Shown here piece after piece: positions 1-9,940 of a stretch of DNA of 64,000 nucleotides (position 1 is its first letter; every line of letters starts with the position of its first letter). Source of the stretch: Amblyomma americanum. Its lineage: Eukaryota > Arthropoda > Arachnida > Ixodida > Ixodidae. Location: contig NC_135505.1 in NCBI RefSeq assembly GCF_052857255.1, positions 63,464,149 through 63,528,148 on the forward strand, given 5' to 3'. The notes beneath the pieces are model-generated. The model was not told the DNA's origin. It did not search any database and saw nothing but the letters and a program-made list of their open reading frames with translations. Position numbers and translations under genes: made by a program.

Positions 1-469
1 TTATCAAAGCTGTTTTTTTTTACTTGAAATTTATTGCCATTTTCTTGCCTCTTGCTTCTATTCAAGTTTTTAAAAATAATGGTCAACGTCTATGTGTCCT
101 AAACAATTTCCTTGTGAAATGACCGTTCGGCATTGCAAAAGAACGGAGCTTGCAGTTTTCAGTTGAGGGAAGAGAAAGTCAATGGTTAAATACTGTAATA
201 ACAAATGAAGAACACCACCAACAGATTCAAGTTTATTCATTTAGACAATCGCTCAGAGACCGGTTCGAATAATGAATATTAGCTTTAAAAGAAATTTATA
301 GGACGGTTGCCGCTGGTTAGTGCGAATTTCAGCGACAGCTGTCCAGGTAGTTATACGTTATGGTATGTTAAGGTAGACAGTATGAGAGCTGCCTCTCACC
401 TGTATAGTTATTGGGCAATATTTTTAGTTTTCGCACACGTAGCCGTTTTTCGTCTCCATCTTTTCTACT

Positions 470-915
470 GCCCTCCGGTCAAGAAGCGTACCGCCGCCTT
501 TGATCCTCTCCTCGGCTGGTGGGTTTCGCAGCAGCTCCCTCCGATAGACCGTGCTGCATTCCTCCTTCCTCGGTACCACCCTTACTCCTCTTTTCGCGTT
601 AATCACGTTCCTTATGGTTACCCTGGTACGCCTTCCAACACTGTCGCCGTACCCTCATTCCACGGCAACCTTCCTTCTCCTTTCAGGGCAACTGCTCACC
701 GGTTTCCCCTTCTCCATACCCTCGTCCTTCCAGGGTAACCTTCCTCCGGTTGAGGACTCCTCAACTCTCCTCCTTCCATAACCGCCCTATGGATGGTTCC
801 TGTGGCAAGCACCAATAGGAAGCTTACGCATCTCTCCGCACACATCATACATTCCTCCTTCCTCCTTCGACCACCCTCCAAGTGGCTACCATGGCAACGC
901 ATCCACGGGTTACTT
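470..915. repeat. Pyrimidine-rich degenerate repeat, related copy near 3.1-3.3 kb
   Basis: The stretch is C/T-rich and has irregularly recurring short blocks of the form GGTTACC, GGCAACC, GGTAACC and GGCAAC at about 617, 664, 734 and 892, each followed by CTTCC-type tracts. Its 3' end (GGCAACGCATCCACGGGTTAC, then GACGAC and CAACGACAT) resembles 3270-3312, so two members of one family probably occur in this window. The second member runs into a CTA microsatellite. Nothing suggests coding. The family is not recognised. Confidence 0.35.
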
Positions 916-2190
916 CGACGACTACTACAGACAACGACATCGACATGCTATAATGATGAAAAACAGCGAAAACTAGACGGAACACACAAGAGAAAGAAGA
1001 CACCACGAGCGCTTTTGCTTTGTTTTTATTTTTTGATTGTAATTTTTTTACGATTACCCACGAAATTACTCAAACTTCTCCTTTCTACGACACACTACTA
1101 AGATGCGAAACAAAGCAACTAGTTCTTAACAGCTCTGGGTGTAAAAGAATTTGGTAGGCTCTTTATTGAAGTATAGTTTCAACGTCCCAGTGGCTTCACT
1201 CGAGTGCTAAAGATTTCACAAAACTACATGCGCCGACTGATTGCATGAAGAAATGCTCATGGCCGGATTCTTTTAAACTGTTTCAAACGTGGTGCGCTAA
1301 ACCTCCATAAACGAAACGAAACATGAAATTTGGAAATCATGCAGTAATTTCTTAATCGACAAACCGTAATCCCAGCTTTATTATTATTGCCGATTTTAGG
1401 GATGCATGGAGGTGTCGACGATACAGTATCGAGTATTTGTATCGGAGATTATTTTTGGCTCGTTATCTTGCATCGTTAAAGAAATACTATTTTTGAGTGT
1501 ATCGGCTATCTGTATCGATAATAATTTTTTTCCCTGTGTAGTGCCCATGGTTTCTCTCAAGCTGCATTTTCGTCCGCTTTTTCTTATCCATGTGAATTTA
1601 GTTTTCATTTTGCGACTAACCGTTGGGGCCATCTTCGCGGTAGTACTCTTCAAGTGAAATATGTGTTCGCCAGTAAATGAATGTTTCCCGCCTCTACCTG
1701 TCTATGATGATAAATAGTCAGCATAAATCTTATGCCGCAGCTGTTGCATTGCTGCGAACATTTATGCCAACAGTATGAGTGGTGTATTAGATTATAAAGG
1801 GTCAAAGCTTATCATAGGGCACACCTCTATTAACGCGAGAGCGTTAATAATCCCGTTCCACGGAATATACGGCGTTCAAGAAAAACAGGTAACCAATCTT
1901 GCCACCTATGTCACGTGACCGTGTGACGTTATCAGAACCATCCAACCATGGCAGTTGTGAGATATATTACATAACCTCACCCCTGGCTGTCTTTAAAACT
2001 GCCACGTGCCTTGGATGTGGCGCATCTCTTAACCACTGCATCTGTGCATTATTATCCGTATGAGGATTGCCCGTCCTCTATTCATATAGGGTAGAGAGTG
2101 ACACACTCAGAAATACAGACATGTCTGCAAAACATGTGCGGCAGAAGTACTTTCGCGGAAGCGGTCTCTAATGGTATAGCACTGTTATCT

Positions 2191-2240
2191 TAAAGTTAGC
2201 TGTACTCAGCATGTAAAGTTAGCTGTACTCTTAAAGTTAG
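2191..2240 (+). repeat. Short direct repeat, 17-bp unit
   Basis: TAAAGTTAGCTGTACTC occurs at 2191-2207 and again at 2214-2230, and a third partial copy (TAAAGTTAG) starts at 2232. It looks like local slippage or a small duplication. Confidence 0.7.
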
Positions 2241-2381
2241 CATAGCTTGAAGATAGCATTTATGATTGGACTAGGACCCGAAGTAAGACCTTATAACGCA
2301 CGCACATCCCCATTAATTGTGTTTAATTCCTCAGGTCATTCGAAGCTATATCTGGCCCGTTAGTCAGCAGCGACTGTCATT

Positions 2382-2591
2382 AGATGCATTTAGCATAGAG
2401 CGTAACGCTACCGCTTGCCGAGTACAGCGGCCCGCCACAACCCACGCGCTGATTGGTCACGACACGCAAGGAATGCGCGCTGTTGACGGGAACATTGCGC
2501 CCACTGGCACACCCGGGGCGATCTGCACATACGCAGTACAGGCTCGCGGTACGCGGTAGTGATCGCGGTATGCCCTATGCTAAATGTATCT
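2382..2591. mobile_element. Small inverted-repeat element (MITE-like)
   Basis: The left end reads AGATGCATTTAGCATAGAGC. The reverse complement of the right end reads AGATACATTTAGCATAGGGC. Imperfect complementarity continues inward through CGCTACCGC-type sequence on both sides. The 210-bp element is GC-rich compared with its AT-rich flanks and encodes nothing. The structure fits a non-autonomous DNA transposon. The superfamily cannot be assigned because I see no unambiguous target duplication. The ORFs across it are shadows. Confidence 0.55.
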
Positions 2592-2952
2592 TTTATTGCA
2601 CCACACAGCACTTCGCTCGAAAGCTCTAGAGAGGTTTGTGGACGACTATACAAGACTGCTATGGGGCGACATAGTGTACGTATGACCTCTTAAGCAAGTG
2701 TATCAATACCAGATTCCCTGCCTAGGCTTGTCCATAAGCGAATCTACGGTCAATGCCATTGTTGCTTATTTTATAACCAATGGATTAGGCGTGTATCCGT
2801 AAGCGTTTGAAAATATTTACAACTTGCGTTCTTATATTGTTGTCGACCAGCCTTAAAAGCCATTTGCAGAGGTAGCCGGTGCTTATTTTATCCGCTGAGG
2901 GAATTTACTCAGGTGAAGGAATGTAGTCTTTCGAGATATCCTTTGAGCAGAA

Positions 2953-2976
2953 CATCATTTATCGAGATAAATGATG
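2953..2976. repeat. Perfect 24-bp palindrome
   Basis: CATCATTTATC, a GA spacer, then GATAAATGATG: two perfectly complementary 11-bp arms. It could be a chance hairpin, a transposon end, or a dyad binding site for a homeodomain- or GATA-like protein. No neighbouring gene gives it a role. Confidence 0.6.
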
Positions 2977-3330
2977 CGGGGAAAATATTCATACTACGCA
3001 TATTTCTTAGCCAAGGGTACTCTACAAGAACAGAAGCACCAACGAGAACATGAATGCGAATTTGCCAAATCAAATCCAAACACTACACCATATCCTTCCA
3101 CGCCAGACATCCTTTTCCTGGGTTGGGAATTCCTCCGCTGTCGCAACACCCTCTTGCTCGCATGGTAACCACCTTCTTGATGGTTCCCTTAGTGACCACC
3201 CATTGGTTTCATTTTACTTCCATCACTTTATAACGTATTGCTTCAAGGTAAGCACAATCCGAATGGTTCCCATCGTAACGCACTCACTGGTTACGCCGAC
3301 GACAACGACATACTAATACCACAACTGCTG

Positions 3331-3374
3331 CTACCACTACTACTACTACTACTACTACAACTGCTACTACTACT

Positions 3375-3455
<81 letters not shown>

Positions 3456-3474
3456 GCTACTACTACTACTACTG
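3331..3474 (+). repeat. (CTA)n trinucleotide microsatellite
   Basis: About 140 bp of CTA/ACT repeats with occasional variants (ACAACTGCT, CACCACTACT, TACTGCTAC). It follows the 3' end of the same pyrimidine-rich repeat seen at 470-915, so it may have grown from that repeat's tail. The polyvaline, polyserine and polyleucine ORFs through it are artefacts. Confidence 0.95.
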
Positions 3475-4619
3475 ATAACACCACTGATAAGACTGAAATC
3501 CCAGAGACTTGCGCTTAAGACCTGTCGCTGCAAGAGGAAACGTAAAACAAACCCTCAGAAGGTGTCACATGAAGTTAACATGCTTCCACCTATCTAATTT
3601 AACGTTCTATTGCGCTCGCACTGTATACAGCGACCTTGACAGGCTGCATCTGGTGCAGAATTGGTGACAAAGAACAGCAAAGGCCTATTCTAAGTGTCGG
3701 CACAATAGCCCCCAGAATCGTTTGCAAGTGGATAATAACACAAATTCTGAATTTTCATTACGCCTCGATACTCAGCTATGTTAACTGAAATTGTAAATTA
3801 TGTGATTTATTGTCCCAGAGGGACACATGGGCTATGATGGACGAGGTAGTTCAGGCCTTCCTAATAACTTTGATCACCTCAGGAACTGTCGCTGACATTG
3901 CACATCATACGCGCGTTTTCGTATCCCGGCCACATCAAAGTGAGGCTGCCGGAGCCAGAAGGGTCGTGGTGCCTGATAACGCTGGTGAGTTCAAATGTAA
4001 CCTTTCTGCACGAGGGCGCATCCTTGGACTCCTAAGTCGCCCAGCATTTCGCTGTTCCAGGGTTCCGGAAATATTTTCGAGTGCTTGTGCTTACTAGGGC
4101 GCATTGCTTTTCACTGGAATATCCATTCCTTTCCAACGCTTCCTCCAACTGATTTCTCTAGTTTACTTTCTTTGTAACCTGAGGCCTAACAGAGCAAACA
4201 ACGAACCTCCGTTTCCACCACATAATGTTTGTCCATACGTGGTACCACAGCAGTAGCGAAGCACTGCACCTATGTAACTACAGCATGTATGTGTAGAAAA
4301 GTACTAATAAAAGGGGTGGTGACATCATTATAGTGAGGGGGAGAATTTTCAAATTGCGCTCTTCTGGCTGATTTTACAAAATTCGGCAGAGAGAGTTGAA
4401 ATTTCTTACATGTGGGGATGGGAAGCTCTATATTGTCACGGAACCAAGGGATGGGACGCCGTTCACCAGCAATGTTCCCATAAAATCCCTCAGGGTGCGC
4501 GTGCAAAGCGCCAGCTCCTTGTCTGTTGGTGCTACCTGGGGCCACCTTGTGGCATTTTTCTCCCCTCCCGAAAACATCAATGAATATATTCGGGCGCAAC
4601 TTGGTAACTGAAGAGGTTA
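3475..4619. other. No gene seen
   Basis: There is no recognisable domain on either strand. The ORFs at 3810-4097 and 4270-4611 are short, overlap on both strands and lack family features. The stretch ends where the Gypsy relic on the minus strand begins. Confidence 0.45.
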
Positions 4620-4799
4620 AAGGGCAGCCACAAACGAATGGGCAAAATTACAGGAGTGAAATGGGCTCCGTGCGATAAAAAACGAGCTGCACAAGTTCTG
4701 TAAGTTAGTGGTTGAAATAGGGTTTCATACGGAGTACGTGCACTACATCAGGCTGGGGTCGACGGCGCGCACTCTGCGCAGAATTGTAGGGGAGAAGTT

Positions 4800-5872
4800 C
4801 ATAAGTCACATCTGTGATGCGGCGCACCACTCTCTAGGAGCCAAAGTAGAGGCATAGAAGTTTCCCCAACAAGCCTGGGCGCCGGACTGGGGACCACATC
4901 AACACTTAGTCGTCCGATTCCTGCACAACGTGTCGGTGTCGCTGGTTATAGTGGCGTGCATCTGTCTCCCGTTGCCGCCTCACGTGCGTGCGGACGAGTT
5001 GGCGGGCTTCCTCCAAGAGTTGGTCAAATTCCTCAGCGTTTGGCGTCAGCGCCCGGTTTTCGGCAGCACATGGAAACATGGCATCAGCCATATCGCGCCC
5101 ATAAACGAGGTGAAATTGCATAAAGTGCGTGTTTTTTGAACGTCCGTATTGTAAGTGAAAGTCATGTATGAGAGGATCTCGTCCTAAGTCTTAGGCTTGA
5201 CGTCTATTTACATTCGTTTTCTTGAGTCGCTATATTGAGATCTATAGTTTTGTTTAGTTGAGTCGCTCGGTGAGCCCATTTGACTGCGCATGGTGGTCAG
5301 AAGTCTTGCGATGGCTCGTGTGACTCAACTTGAATCCGCCATGGATGAACTGTCCTGTGAAAGCCGTTCTTTGATCGGTGGTTAGGTATGATGGTGCGCC
5401 GTGCCGTAAAGCAATGTCGTGCATGAAGAACTGCGAGATTTCAGACGATGTCTAACGCGTTACAGCCTTAGCTTCTAGATCTATAGCGTGCCGGATAGTC
5501 TGCCGCGACAATGGTCTGCTTATTTCCTGGCGCTGATACAGGAAATGGGCTCAGCAGATCTATGCCGACTGGGTCAAAGGGTGTGCGAGGCAGTGCGACC
5601 GGTTGGAGCAATCTGCCGCTCTTGGGTGGAGGTGACTTGCGGCGCTGGCAATCACTGCAACCACGGACGTAGCAGCGGATACTGGCAGCAAGTTTTAACC
5701 AATTATAGGCATTGCGCAATCGAGGGAGGGTGCGTGTATATCTCAAGTGACCAGAGGTGAGCTCGTCTTGAGAGGAAAAAAGTATGACGGCACGGACGTC
5801 TGATGACACGACGAGGAGGTAGGCGTGGTCATTGTGGCTCGAGTTTTTGTTGGACAGGATACAATTGCGCAT
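4800..5872 (-). pseudogene. Ty3/Gypsy integrase remnant
   Basis: Reading on the minus strand, a zinc-binding block at about 5640-5720 (CYVRGCSDCQRRKS) leads into VGIDLLSPFPVS, part of the integrase core. A second frame (about 5270-5450) carries HGAPSYLTTDQRTAF and, further on, SNGLTERLN. These correspond to the second catalytic Asp and the Glu of the DDE core. The C-terminal part is the ORF at 4906-5121 (FHLVYGRDMADAMFP). At least two frame breaks separate these blocks, so it is not functional. The enzyme would join retroelement cDNA to the genome. It lies 3' of the RNase H fragment, in normal Gypsy pol order. Confidence 0.85.
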
Positions 5873-5968
5873 GCAGAAGGATTAGAGGTTCAGGGGAAAC
5901 TCTCGCGGTACGGTAGCAGTGCGGCCCTCTAAATGGTCCAAGAAATATTGTAAGTTCATGTAAGGTGG

Positions 5969-6450
5969 CTACCTCGCTATTACGTCGGTATCACTAACCA
6001 CTCCAAGGAAACGACTGTCGTCACCCGTGCCATCATCAGTTAGCTCGACCGGTGCACGAGAGAGCGTGTCCGCTTCTTCGTGCTTGTGCCCAGATTTGTA
6101 CGCGATTTTGTAATCTGATTCTTGGAGGCGGAGGCTCCACCTTGCTAGGCGGCCTGATGGGCCCTGCAAATTGGCCAGCCAGCTCAAAGAATGGTGGTCT
6201 GTCACGACTTTGAAATGGCGGCCATAATGGTAAGATCAAAATTTCATCGTGGACCAGAAAACCGCGAGACATTACTTTTCCGCAGTAGAGCGGTTGATTG
6301 CGGCGTGAGACAAAACGCGACTCGCACAAGCAATCACACGTAACGCGCAATCTTGGTGTTGCACAAGAATAGCACACAGGCCGATGTTGCTGGCGTCGAA
6401 GTGGACCTGCAGGAACTGCTGCACCTGCTCTCTTGTAACCGCCTCCGTCA
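5969..6450 (-). pseudogene. Ty3/Gypsy RNase H remnant
   Basis: The minus-strand ORF 5969-6205 begins [20 protein letters not shown] and contains [13 protein letters not shown], the classic end of Gypsy RNase H. Upstream, near 6370-6430 in another frame, VHFDASNIGLCAILVQH matches the start of the domain (consensus DASxxGxGAVLxQ). The two parts are separated by a frameshift. The whole reverse transcriptase and protease that should precede it are missing: directly upstream lies gag-like sequence. Confidence 0.85.
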
Positions 6451-6549
6451 CAAACTCAGTAACGGTACAGGGGGATCGGGGGAGGGGGGGTGCGCACGAG
6501 GCTAGCGAAACGCTATTCTTTATCCCCGCGCATTAATTGGCGTAAATTT

Positions 6550-6860
6550 TAGCTTCCGATCTGGCTGGGTCAGCTCGCCGGTAGAACCGCGTCATGTCTT
6601 CAACGTACAAGGCGACCGTCTCGTTGCGCATCTGAATCTGGTACTGCAGAGTGCGTTTAGTTCATTCCCGTTGATCCGCGCTGGTGCATGGCTCGATGCA
6701 GGCAACGGCGGAACTCACGCCTTCATGCCAAAACTTATTCGTTGTTCTCGTACCTCGTACGAGCGCCGTCTTCCATGCTGAAGAATACTTTCTCCAGCTT
6801 CGCGGACTCGTCCCACTCATCGAGCTAGGTGACCCGTTCAGAGGTGCAATACAGCAAGTC
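6550..6860 (-). pseudogene. Gypsy gag remnant
   Basis: In one minus-strand frame (about 6760-6830) the sequence reads EWDESAKLEKVFFSMEDGAR, then RYENNE and a stop. A second block (about 6560-6650) reads QMRNETVALYVEDMTRFYRR then ADPARSEAKIY. Both have the look of arthropod retrotransposon capsid-like gag, with Trp/Phe-rich helices before an MYVEDMTRLFR-type block. They are out of frame with each other. Because they sit only about 100 bp from RNase H, an internal deletion must have removed the gag end, protease and RT. The assignment rests on recalled tick gag sequences. Confidence 0.65.
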
Positions 6861-7024
6861 TGCAACACAATACAAGTCAGCTGATGTGCACAAAATTTTT
6901 CTTTTTCCAAATGGTGGCACCTAGGAAATTTCAATATAGCGGCTGGTCGCAGCCTTGACCTGCTCCTAGATCATACGATAGTTTTATATCATACCATAGC
7001 GACGTTACAGTGGCATTTTGAGCC

Positions 7025-7230
7025 CTATGCATGGCGGCACCGCCAGGCTGTCACGTGAATGGTCACGTGGTGCGGAGCACCTGCTGACGGCGTCGCGCCG
7101 TGGATGATCACGTGGTTCATCACGCGGTTGTCACGTAACCAAGTTCTACTCGGCCAGCTGTAGCTATGCCGTCACTCCAGGTTTAACCAGAGCTAAACCG
7201 CCAGCATTTGTTTAATTTTAATTACAGCAT
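7025..7230. repeat. CACGTG-rich interspersed repeat, copy 1
   Basis: The stretch is GC-rich with repeated TCACGTG words (about 7051, 7061, 7109, 7132). It ends in CCAAGTTCTACTCGGCCAGC and then GGTTTAACCAGAGCTAAACC. The same layout recurs twice at 53.9-54.5 kb: CACGTG cluster, ACCAAGTTGCACTC, GGCCAgCTG, then TTTAACCAGAGCTAAACC. It is therefore a mobile, non-coding family. The CACGTG words are E-box cores, so copies could carry bHLH-factor sites. That is inference only. Confidence 0.65.
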
Positions 7231-7692
7231 CGCCTACACTGACCAGTGCCACAGGGATAAGCTTTGCAACGTTCCTACAGAAAGACTTTAGCGGCACGTC
7301 TTCAGCCGGCAAACTTGCGAACCAGGTTACCAGACCGGTGCCCGTGAAAGACTTAGCCTTGGTCGTAATCCTACAGAGGCATGAAGCCTATATCCAAAAG
7401 AAAAAACCTGGCGAAATCCCCCACTCGCGAAACGGCCTCACCTGCAGTTGACGACAGGCCAGAAGACGAAGAGCGAGGCAGTGGATCATGAGCTATGGGC
7501 GCGTTTATGGGCGCGTATGGCCGAGGCTTCAGAGCGTGGCGCTGATCTCGCATGCGAAAAATCCACGAAAGATCCACAGAAAAGAAACCTAGGACACATG
7601 TGGGCCACCACGGTCACGTGTCCTTGCGGCGTCTTTACAACATGCTTTACGGATTGTGAGAAGACAGCACACCTAGACAGGGGGTAGTTAAA

Positions 7693-7830
7693 TTAATGAT
7701 TGCCCGCTCGGGAACACCAACCCCTGGCTCACATGGCTCACAGGTGGCAGCACACACCATCGCAAGGCAGTAGCACATCGCTTAACCGCCACACTACTGT
7801 GCCAGGAGTGGTATGAGGGCTCCCTGGAGG
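7693..7830 (+). repeat. Interspersed repeat sharing sequence with 44.93-45.06 kb
   Basis: It begins TAATGATTGCCCGCTCGGGAAC and ends near CTGTGCCAGGAGTGGTATGAG. The segment at 44930-45055 has the same blocks in the same order (ATGATTGACCGCTTGGAACG, a CGCATCGCT core, then CTGCGCCAGGAGGGTCATGAG). It is a non-coding repeat family, probably a fragment of a longer element. Confidence 0.5.
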
Positions 7831-7835
7831 GGGAG

Positions 7836-8060
7836 GAGGAAAAAATTTTATTAGAAAAATGTGATCTCGTCCTTTTGTATGGAGCCCTAAGTCCAGGGCT
7901 CCATGTGCCAGCGTGATCATGCGTGCCCGCCAGACAAGCTGTCGCTGGTTCGTTGGTTTTGCAGGTTCGTGCCGGTCAGAGCAGTCTCAAGAATCTCTCA
8001 GTCCATGGCACCGTTTGCCACCTCAATTGTCTCGGCACGCTCGATGAGCCAGCGTTGGTC
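7836..8060 (-). pseudogene. LINE 3' end (ORF2 tail and 3' UTR)
   Basis: On the minus strand a short frame ends QRWLIERAETIEVANGAMD and a stop. That resembles the conserved extreme C terminus (DQ-LV--A---A---GALD) of tick RNase-H-type LINEs. About 130 bp further on, CTAATAAAATTTTTTCCTCC provides an AATAAA signal and the element end. The rest of the LINE is absent, so this is a 5'-truncated insertion. Family assignment is by recalled similarity. Confidence 0.5.
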
Positions 8061-8204
8061 GGTCGGCCACATGCTTTGCAGGCATCTTCGGTCGGCGAGT
8101 GATGTCGTTCAAAGGGCTTACCGTCCGCAGCGGCTCGCGGAGATCCGTTTAAAGCCCGAAGATTTAGTTTTATGGTAACTTGCCGTATACTGTTCAACAG
8201 CAAC

Positions 8205-8400
8205 TAAGGCTATAAGGAACACCGTAGGGAAGGGCTGCAGATAATTTCAATCAACTGCGGTTCTTTAACGCGCATACAAAGCAAAATGTCGCAGCCTTGA
8301 ACCGCGATCGAAATGCGACTTCCCAGGCCGGAATGCAATTAGCGTCTATAGGATGTCCAGCTGAGCACTACGCCACTACGGCGGCTGTAAGGACCAACGT
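8205..8400 (-). mobile_element. Degraded tRNA-derived SINE
   Basis: The stretch retains the order AACACCGTAGGGAAGGGCTGCAGATAATTTC, then GGTTCTTTAACGCGCAT, then CTGAGCACTACGCCACTACGGCGGC. This parallels the better copies at 8582-8836 and 9335-9575. The tRNA-like head lies at the right-hand end (minus orientation). It is heavily mutated. Confidence 0.6.
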
Positions 8401-8581
8401 TTGTTGACTGCGCCGTTGCAACAGTGACGGAGCACGAACAAGACAGTTGTTGTTATTCATATACAGTTATTTAGAAAGCCTTGCTATAATACGGCACTTT
8501 CTTCGTAGTCTTCTCTTCTACCTGCGTCATCTACTTAAACTTCTTTGCTCAGCGCAAAATTTCAAACAAGTAACGTACCAC

Positions 8582-8836
8582 TATGGTTTCCTTTATGGAG
8601 GTTTAACATCCTAAAGTGATTCAGGCTATGAGGGGCGCCGTAGTGAAGGGCTCCGGAAATTTCGACCACCTTATGTTTTTTAACGTCCTCTGACATCGCA
8701 AAGCACACGGGCTTCTAGAATTTCGCCTCCGTCGCAATTCGAACAGCGTTCCCGGGATCGAACCCGTTTTTTTCGTGTCCGCTATAACCACTGCCGTCGG
8801 TATAGCTACAGCTATAACCACTGCCACTGCGACGGA
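8582..8836 (-). mobile_element. tRNA-derived SINE, minus orientation
   Basis: The body is CTATGAGGGGCGCCGTAGTG, then TTCGACCACC and TTTTTAACGT, then CGGGATCGAACCCG (reverse complement of a B box), with a CCACTGCC-type remnant of the A box. The last part is locally duplicated (GCTATAACCACTGCC occurs twice). The plus-strand start lies in a TTTATGGAGGTTTAAC motif shared with the 9335 copy. The SINE would be transcribed by RNA polymerase III and mobilised by a LINE. Confidence 0.75.
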
Positions 8837-9334
8837 TCGTTCGTTTAACTGTGGATTAGCAGATTTTCATAGAAATGAAAGTCGATACAGTGCAAACGGA
8901 GTGAACCGATACTACGTAAATACAAAAGTAGGTTAAACTATTTTTGTGAGGGTATTGATGTTTGCGTAATCAGAACGTCACAGCTAATAGCCTTTAGTTT
9001 CTCGATTACCACAGTATTCAGGTTGGCAGGCTGGCGGCCATACACGATAGCTGTGGACGCATGATGCCTTCATTATATTCGAGATTGACAAAATTCAGAG
9101 ACCTGAAAATTTTCGCAAAATTGCGATTATTCTTTCTACACTGGTGTCACAAAATACAGCGCGCATTCGCAAGGCTGGAAGGGAGTAATCTGGCTAATGC
9201 GCACCATAGAGTATTCTAGAACTGTGGAGAAGGAAACCCCGGAGAGCGCCAAACCTTCTGTGTTGCTGCCCTTTTCCCTTTGCTCGGCCACGTGCCGCCA
9301 AAAGAAACACGCCGTGCGCGCTGTCGACGAATGG

Positions 9335-9575
9335 TTTGGCTTGTTTTATGGGGGTTTAACGTCACAAAATGACTCAGGCTATGAGGGACGCCGTAGTGAG
9401 GAGCTCAGGAAATTTCGACCACCTGGGGTTCTTAAGCGTGCACTGACATCGCACAGTACATTCGCCTCTAGAATTCCGCCTTCATCAAAATTCGACCACC
9501 GAGGCTGTGATCGAACCCCGTCTTTCGGGTCAGGAGCCAAATACCATAACCACTGAGCCACCACAGCGGCCCGCT
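9335..9575 (-). mobile_element. tRNA-derived SINE, well preserved
   Basis: The stretch reads TTTATGGGGGTTTAACGTCA, then CTATGAGGGACGCCGTAGTG, CGACCACCTGGGGTTC, GTGATCGAACCCCG (B box, reversed) and CCATAACCACTGAGCCACC (A box, reversed). Head and body are in canonical order for the tick tRNA-SINE that is also seen in plus orientation at 20711. It interrupts the LTR-like segment, so it is younger than that element. Confidence 0.85.
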
Positions 9576-9706
9576 GTCAACGAATCGAGAAGGTTGGATT
9601 AAATGCTGCTCATTACCGACGGAGACGGCGTAGCCATAAGCGTGCTAAGTGATGACCTCTCCACTGCGATCGCGCGCTGGCGGCGGCGGGTCGGTAGAAA
9701 GATCTA

Positions 9707-9719
9707 GAACTTTCTGGAA
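9707..9719. promoter_or_regulatory. Heat-shock element in an LTR-like segment
   Basis: GAA-ct-TTC-tg-GAA: three alternating nGAAn pentamers with exact 2-bp spacing, the minimum binding site for trimeric HSF. A further TTC follows at 9724 with imperfect spacing, and TTC-ta-GAA lies upstream at 9214-9221. It is about 215 bp upstream of the TATA box at 9935. This suggests a stress-responsive retroelement promoter. Activity is inferred. Confidence 0.6.
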
Positions 9720-9934
9720 AACGTTCTCCACGCCTGGCGAATGGGGACTCGTGCCTGGTGCGAGAATGAGCACTAAATTGTGCAGTTAATATTGTGTGAG
9801 CGTGCGCGCCTGCCTTGGTGAGAAGAACGAACAGACGCAGAGCGTGCCTTTATACGGATGAAGGGCGTTGAGTGCTGCATGCCAGCCAGTGCCGCCGTTT
9901 CAGCTTCAGAGAAGACTCCCGCACGACTCCCGGG

Positions 9935-9940
9935 TATAAA
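9935..9940 (+). promoter_or_regulatory. TATA box of the LTR-like segment
   Basis: CCCGGGTATAAACTCACTC: a consensus TATAAA in a GC-rich setting, downstream of the heat-shock element and followed by a CT-rich stretch in which transcription could start. The element is probably a retrotransposon LTR. Confidence 0.5.

Larger units (their letters stand above)
1..2381. other. No gene seen; unique or old repeat DNA
   Basis: I find no ORF with a recognisable domain here. Notable local texture: 1410-1530 is rich in TATCG-type words (GTATCG, TATCGATA), and a 17-bp direct repeat lies at 2191-2240. The short ORFs at 300-900 fall inside a pyrimidine-rich repeat listed separately and show no protein-like composition. 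Confidence 0.5.

Noticed and set aside
307..781. Overlapping 143- and 76-codon ORFs
   Set aside because: They sit in a C/T-rich degenerate repeat, are open in several frames at once, and show no domain.
1396..1657. Zinc-finger transposase start on the minus strand
   Set aside because: The peptide has a KMKTKFTWIRKSGRKC stretch that vaguely recalls BED fingers, but the Cys/His set is missing and the rest is TATCG-repeat translation.
3238..3597. Polyleucine, polyvaline and polyserine ORFs
   Set aside because: They arise entirely from the CTA trinucleotide repeat.
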